Below are positions 34,609 to 36,923 of a DNA stretch of 36,923 nucleotides, in pieces (position 1 is the first letter of the stretch; each line of letters begins with the position of its first letter). Where the stretch lies: positions 1 through 36,923 of the forward strand of contig CALLKA010000130.1 of assembly GCA_938008665.1 (NCBI GenBank), given 5' to 3'. The DNA is from an uncultured Bacteroidota bacterium (GTDB taxonomy: Bacteria; Bacteroidota; Bacteroidia; Chitinophagales; Chitinophagaceae). A program made the position numbers and the translations under genes. The notes below the pieces were generated by a model. The model ran no database searches, was not told where the DNA came from, and saw nothing but the letters and a program-made list of their open reading frames with translations.

Positions 34609-35883
34609 ATGAGTGAAGTAAAGAATATAAATAAACCTGCACTGGATATTGAAGGGGCAGTAGCAAGATTAAAGTCGGTCGTAACACATACGCCACTTCA
34701 ATATAATGCCAACTTGTCTCGCAAATACCAGTGCAGTGTATATTTAAAGAGAGAGGATTTACAAATTGTACGATCTTATAAATTAAGAGGTGCGTATAAT
34801 ATGATGCATCAACTATCACCTGAGCTATTGGCAAAGGGGGTGGTGTGTGCGAGTGCGGGTAACCACGCACAAGGCTTTGCGTATAGTTGTCAAAAACTAG
34901 GTGTCAAGGGTGTGGTATTTATGCCGATCCCATCACCACAACAAAAAGTAAATCAAACTAAAATGTTTGGTGACGTATTTGTGGAAGTGGTTTTAGTGGG
35001 AGATACCTTTGATGATACGGCCATTGCAGCAAAAGCGTATACGATTGAACATGGCATGACATTCATACCACCGTTTGATCATACAGCAATTATTTCAGGA
35101 CAAGCAACCGTAGGCGTTGAAATTTTAGATGATATAAAAACATTAACCACGGATCCCATTGATTATATTTTTTTACCAGTGGGTGGTGGTGGACTAAGTG
35201 CAGGCGTAGGTACTTATTTTAAACAAAAATCACAAAACACGAAAGTGATTGGCTTGGAGCCAGAAGGTGCACCAAGTATGTTTTGGGCATTAAAATCGGG
35301 CGAGCCTGTTGAATTAGAAAACATTGACAAATTTGTGGATGGCGCATCCGTGAAAAGAGTTGGAGATATTACTTTTTCATTTTGTAAAGATGCATTAGAT
35401 GATATGCATTTGGTACCGGAAGGAAAAATCTGCACTACCATTTTACAAATGTATAATGAGGAAGCGATGGTGGTGGAACCTGCGGGCGCCATGTCCATAG
35501 CGGCTTTGGATGATTACGCGGAGCAAATAAAAGGCAAGACAATTGTATGTATTGTAAGCGGCGGTAATAATGATATTGCACGCATGCAAGAAATTAAAGA
35601 AAGGTCTTTATTATATGAAGGCTTAAAATATTATTTCTTAATTCGATTTGCACAACGTCCAGGATCCTTAAAGGAATTTGTCAATAAAGTATTAGGACCT
35701 AATGATGATATTACTAGGTTTGAATATGTACAAAAGCACAATAAGGAAGCTGGTCCAGCATTAGTTGGATTGGAATTAAGATCAAAAAAAGATCATGAAA
35801 CACTCATAAATAATATGAAAAAGTATCAGATCAATTACAATGAAATAAACAAAGACGATAATATTTATGGCTACTTAATATAG
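34609..35883 (+). CDS. ilvA: threonine dehydratase, single ACT-like domain
   Basis: IlvA deaminates threonine to 2-oxobutyrate, the entry to isoleucine. It is a fold-type II PLP enzyme of 424 residues. The Schiff-base lysine is K58 in RSYKLRGAYNMM, then SAGNHAQGFAYSC and the phosphate loop PVGGGGLSAG. The C-terminal part (about 335-424: YYFLIRFAQRPGSLKEFV onward) is one ACT-like regulatory domain, as in the B. subtilis-type enzyme of similar length, not the two found in E. coli IlvA (514 residues). A catabolic TdcB is less likely given this domain and the ilv context. A small hairpin (34574-34591) without a T-run precedes the start. The next gene, starting 34 bases later, encodes aspartokinase. 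Confidence 0.95.
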   Translation: MSEVKNINKPALDIEGAVARLKSVVTHTPLQYNANLSRKYQCSVYLKREDLQIVRSYKLRGAYNMMHQLSPELLAKGVVCASAGNHAQGFAYSCQKLGVKGVVFMPIPSPQQKVNQTKMFGDVFVEVVLVGDTFDDTAIAAKAYTIEHGMTFIPPFDHTAIISGQATVGVEILDDIKTLTTDPIDYIFLPVGGGGLSAGVGTYFKQKSQNTKVIGLEPEGAPSMFWALKSGEPVELENIDKFVDGASVKRVGDITFSFCKDALDDMHLVPEGKICTTILQMYNEEAMVVEPAGAMSIAALDDYAEQIKGKTIVCIVSGGNNDIARMQEIKERSLLYEGLKYYFLIRFAQRPGSLKEFVNKVLGPNDDITRFEYVQKHNKEAGPALVGLELRSKKDHETLINNMKKYQINYNEINKDDNIYGYLI

Positions 35884-35917
35884 GTAACATAAAATATGGT
35901 CATTAAAAAATAGGGAT

Positions 35918-36923
35918 ATGCAGGTTTTAAAATTTGGCGGGAGCTCGGTAGGAACTGAAAGTGCAATAGGGAATGTGGTGAACATTGTGACACAAAGTTT
36001 ACAAAATAAGCCATCTATTGTTGTGGTATCTGCTATGCATGGTGTTACGGATCAATTATTAATGCTAGCACAAACGGCAGCGCAAGGGAATGAGGCCTAT
36101 AAAACGATTATTGAAAATATTGAGCAAAAGCATTTGGATATTGTTCGCACGTTATTGCCGATACAACAACAAAGTGCTACGCTAAGTATTGTCAAACAAT
36201 TAATCAACGAGATAGAAGCAAATTGCGAAGGCTTATTCATGTTAAAGGAGTTATCTCCTCGCATGAAGGATAAAATTGTATGTTATGGTGAGTTATTGTC
36301 ATCAAAAATAATTTCAGCCACATTTGCCTCCAAAGGAATTAACCAACAATGGGTGGATGCGCGTGAATTAATTAAAACAGATTCTAATTTTTTAAATGCA
36401 GTTGTTGATAAGGAGTTAACCAACAAAACAATTCAGGATTATTTTAAAAATCCTGTAAATGCATTTGACTTATATATTGCACCCGGATTTATTTCCTCCG
36501 ATAAGGAAGGGAATACCACTACTTTAGGAAGAGGTGGATCCGATTATACAGGAGCCATATTTGCTGCAGCATTGGATGCGGATCGTTTAGAAATTTGGAC
36601 GGATGTGAGTGGTATGATGACTGCAGATCCAAGGATTGTGCACAATGCAAAAGAAATTCCACAAATTTCTTATCAAGAAGCGATGGAATTATCGCATTTT
36701 GGTGCAAAAGTTATTTATCCGCCGACCATACAACCGGTCATGCATAAAAACATACCGGTATTAATTAAAAATACTTTTGATGCAAATCATCCGGGAACAA
36801 TCATTCAAAATGAGTCACCGAAGGATGATAATTTTATCCGAGGTATTTCAAGCATACAAGATATTTGTTTGTTAAGCTTGGAAGGAAGTGGCATGGTGGG
36901 TATACCAGGGTTTTCAAAAAGAT
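35918..36923 (+). CDS. thrA: aspartokinase, probably bifunctional with homoserine dehydrogenase (cut by the window edge)
   Basis: The gene runs off the right end; 335 codons are visible. The N-terminal aspartokinase domain starts with VLKFGGSSVGTESA and has VVVSAMHGVTDQL, the glycine-rich TTLGRGGSDYTGA, EIWTDVSGMMTADPR and AMELSHFGAKVIYPPTIQP. All are typical of the aspartokinase I/ThrA branch. It continues into an ACT-domain start (GISSIQDICLLSLEGSGMVG), which in ThrA precedes a homoserine dehydrogenase domain. The second activity is therefore inferred, not seen; a monofunctional LysC-type kinase is the alternative. It feeds aspartate toward threonine, lysine and methionine and lies 34 bases after ilvA, joining threonine supply to isoleucine synthesis. 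The ATG at 35918 gives the conserved MQVLKFGG start. Confidence 0.88.
   Translation, partial: MQVLKFGGSSVGTESAIGNVVNIVTQSLQNKPSIVVVSAMHGVTDQLLMLAQTAAQGNEAYKTIIENIEQKHLDIVRTLLPIQQQSATLSIVKQLINEIEANCEGLFMLKELSPRMKDKIVCYGELLSSKIISATFASKGINQQWVDARELIKTDSNFLNAVVDKELTNKTIQDYFKNPVNAFDLYIAPGFISSDKEGNTTTLGRGGSDYTGAIFAAALDADRLEIWTDVSGMMTADPRIVHNAKEIPQISYQEAMELSHFGAKVIYPPTIQPVMHKNIPVLIKNTFDANHPGTIIQNESPKDDNFIRGISSIQDICLLSLEGSGMVGIPGFSKR

Noticed and set aside
1..36923. CRISPR arrays, insertion sequences, integrases, phage genes, toxin-antitoxin pairs, tRNAs or rRNAs
   Set aside because: I looked along both strands and saw no repeat-spacer arrays, transposase motifs, att-like duplications or cloverleaf sequences.

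Overview
The window is a stretch of core chromosome from a low-GC member of the Bacteroidota, most likely of the Chitinophagaceae or a neighbouring family (inference). The clues are genes without Shine-Dalgarno sequences but with A/T-rich upstream regions, promoters of the TTTG-N19-TAnnTTTG type, the rplM-rpsI-rpsB-tsf-pyrH order, a lipoprotein mutarotase next to an SGLT-type symporter, a short LeuA and a ketol-acid reductoisomerase of the fungal-like type. I see no tRNA, rRNA, CRISPR array, insertion sequence, integrase or phage gene, and no gene-free stretch longer than about 250 bases.

Layout. 1-233: a 3' remnant resembling cobalamin-dependent methionine synthase that stops far short of the expected end. 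416-4016: translation genes (L13, S9, S2, EF-Ts) and UMP kinase, with strong hairpin terminators after rpsB and after tsf. 4080-10680: an orphan TolC-like protein, a YbdL-type methionine aminotransferase and a galactose set (galK, lipoprotein galM, Na+/galactose symporter), closed by a bidirectional terminator. 10895-17725 (minus strand): a TetR-regulated RND efflux operon (tetR, tolC-like, adaptor, pump) with a well-formed promoter and overlapping palindromic operator. 17849-20953: a DUF502 membrane protein, serC and a DUF1015 protein. 21136-22917: a long-chain acyl-CoA synthetase. 22922-24490 (minus): an unrecognised helical-repeat protein. 24740-36923: a branched-chain amino acid cluster leuA-leuC-leuD-leuB-ilvD-ilvB-ilvN-ilvC-ilvA, then the start of a bifunctional aspartokinase/homoserine dehydrogenase cut by the window edge.

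How the genes work together. The last cluster can carry aspartate toward homoserine (thrA), threonine to 2-oxobutyrate (ilvA), pyruvate and 2-oxobutyrate to the valine and isoleucine keto acids (ilvBN, ilvC, ilvD), and 2-oxoisovalerate to the leucine keto acid (leuA, leuCD, leuB). A branched-chain aminotransferase is not in the window. The galactose set imports, mutarotates and phosphorylates galactose, but galT and galE are not here.

This is mainly an ordinary housekeeping region and I found no clear new multigene system. The points most worth a second look are: a tandemly duplicated two-hairpin element between ilvB and ilvN whose copies differ by compensating changes; a LeuA with Gln in place of the first His of its metal-binding HxH motif and with no regulatory domain; the truncated metH-like remnant; the promoter/operator arrangement of the efflux operon; and structured leaders before leuA and rplM.
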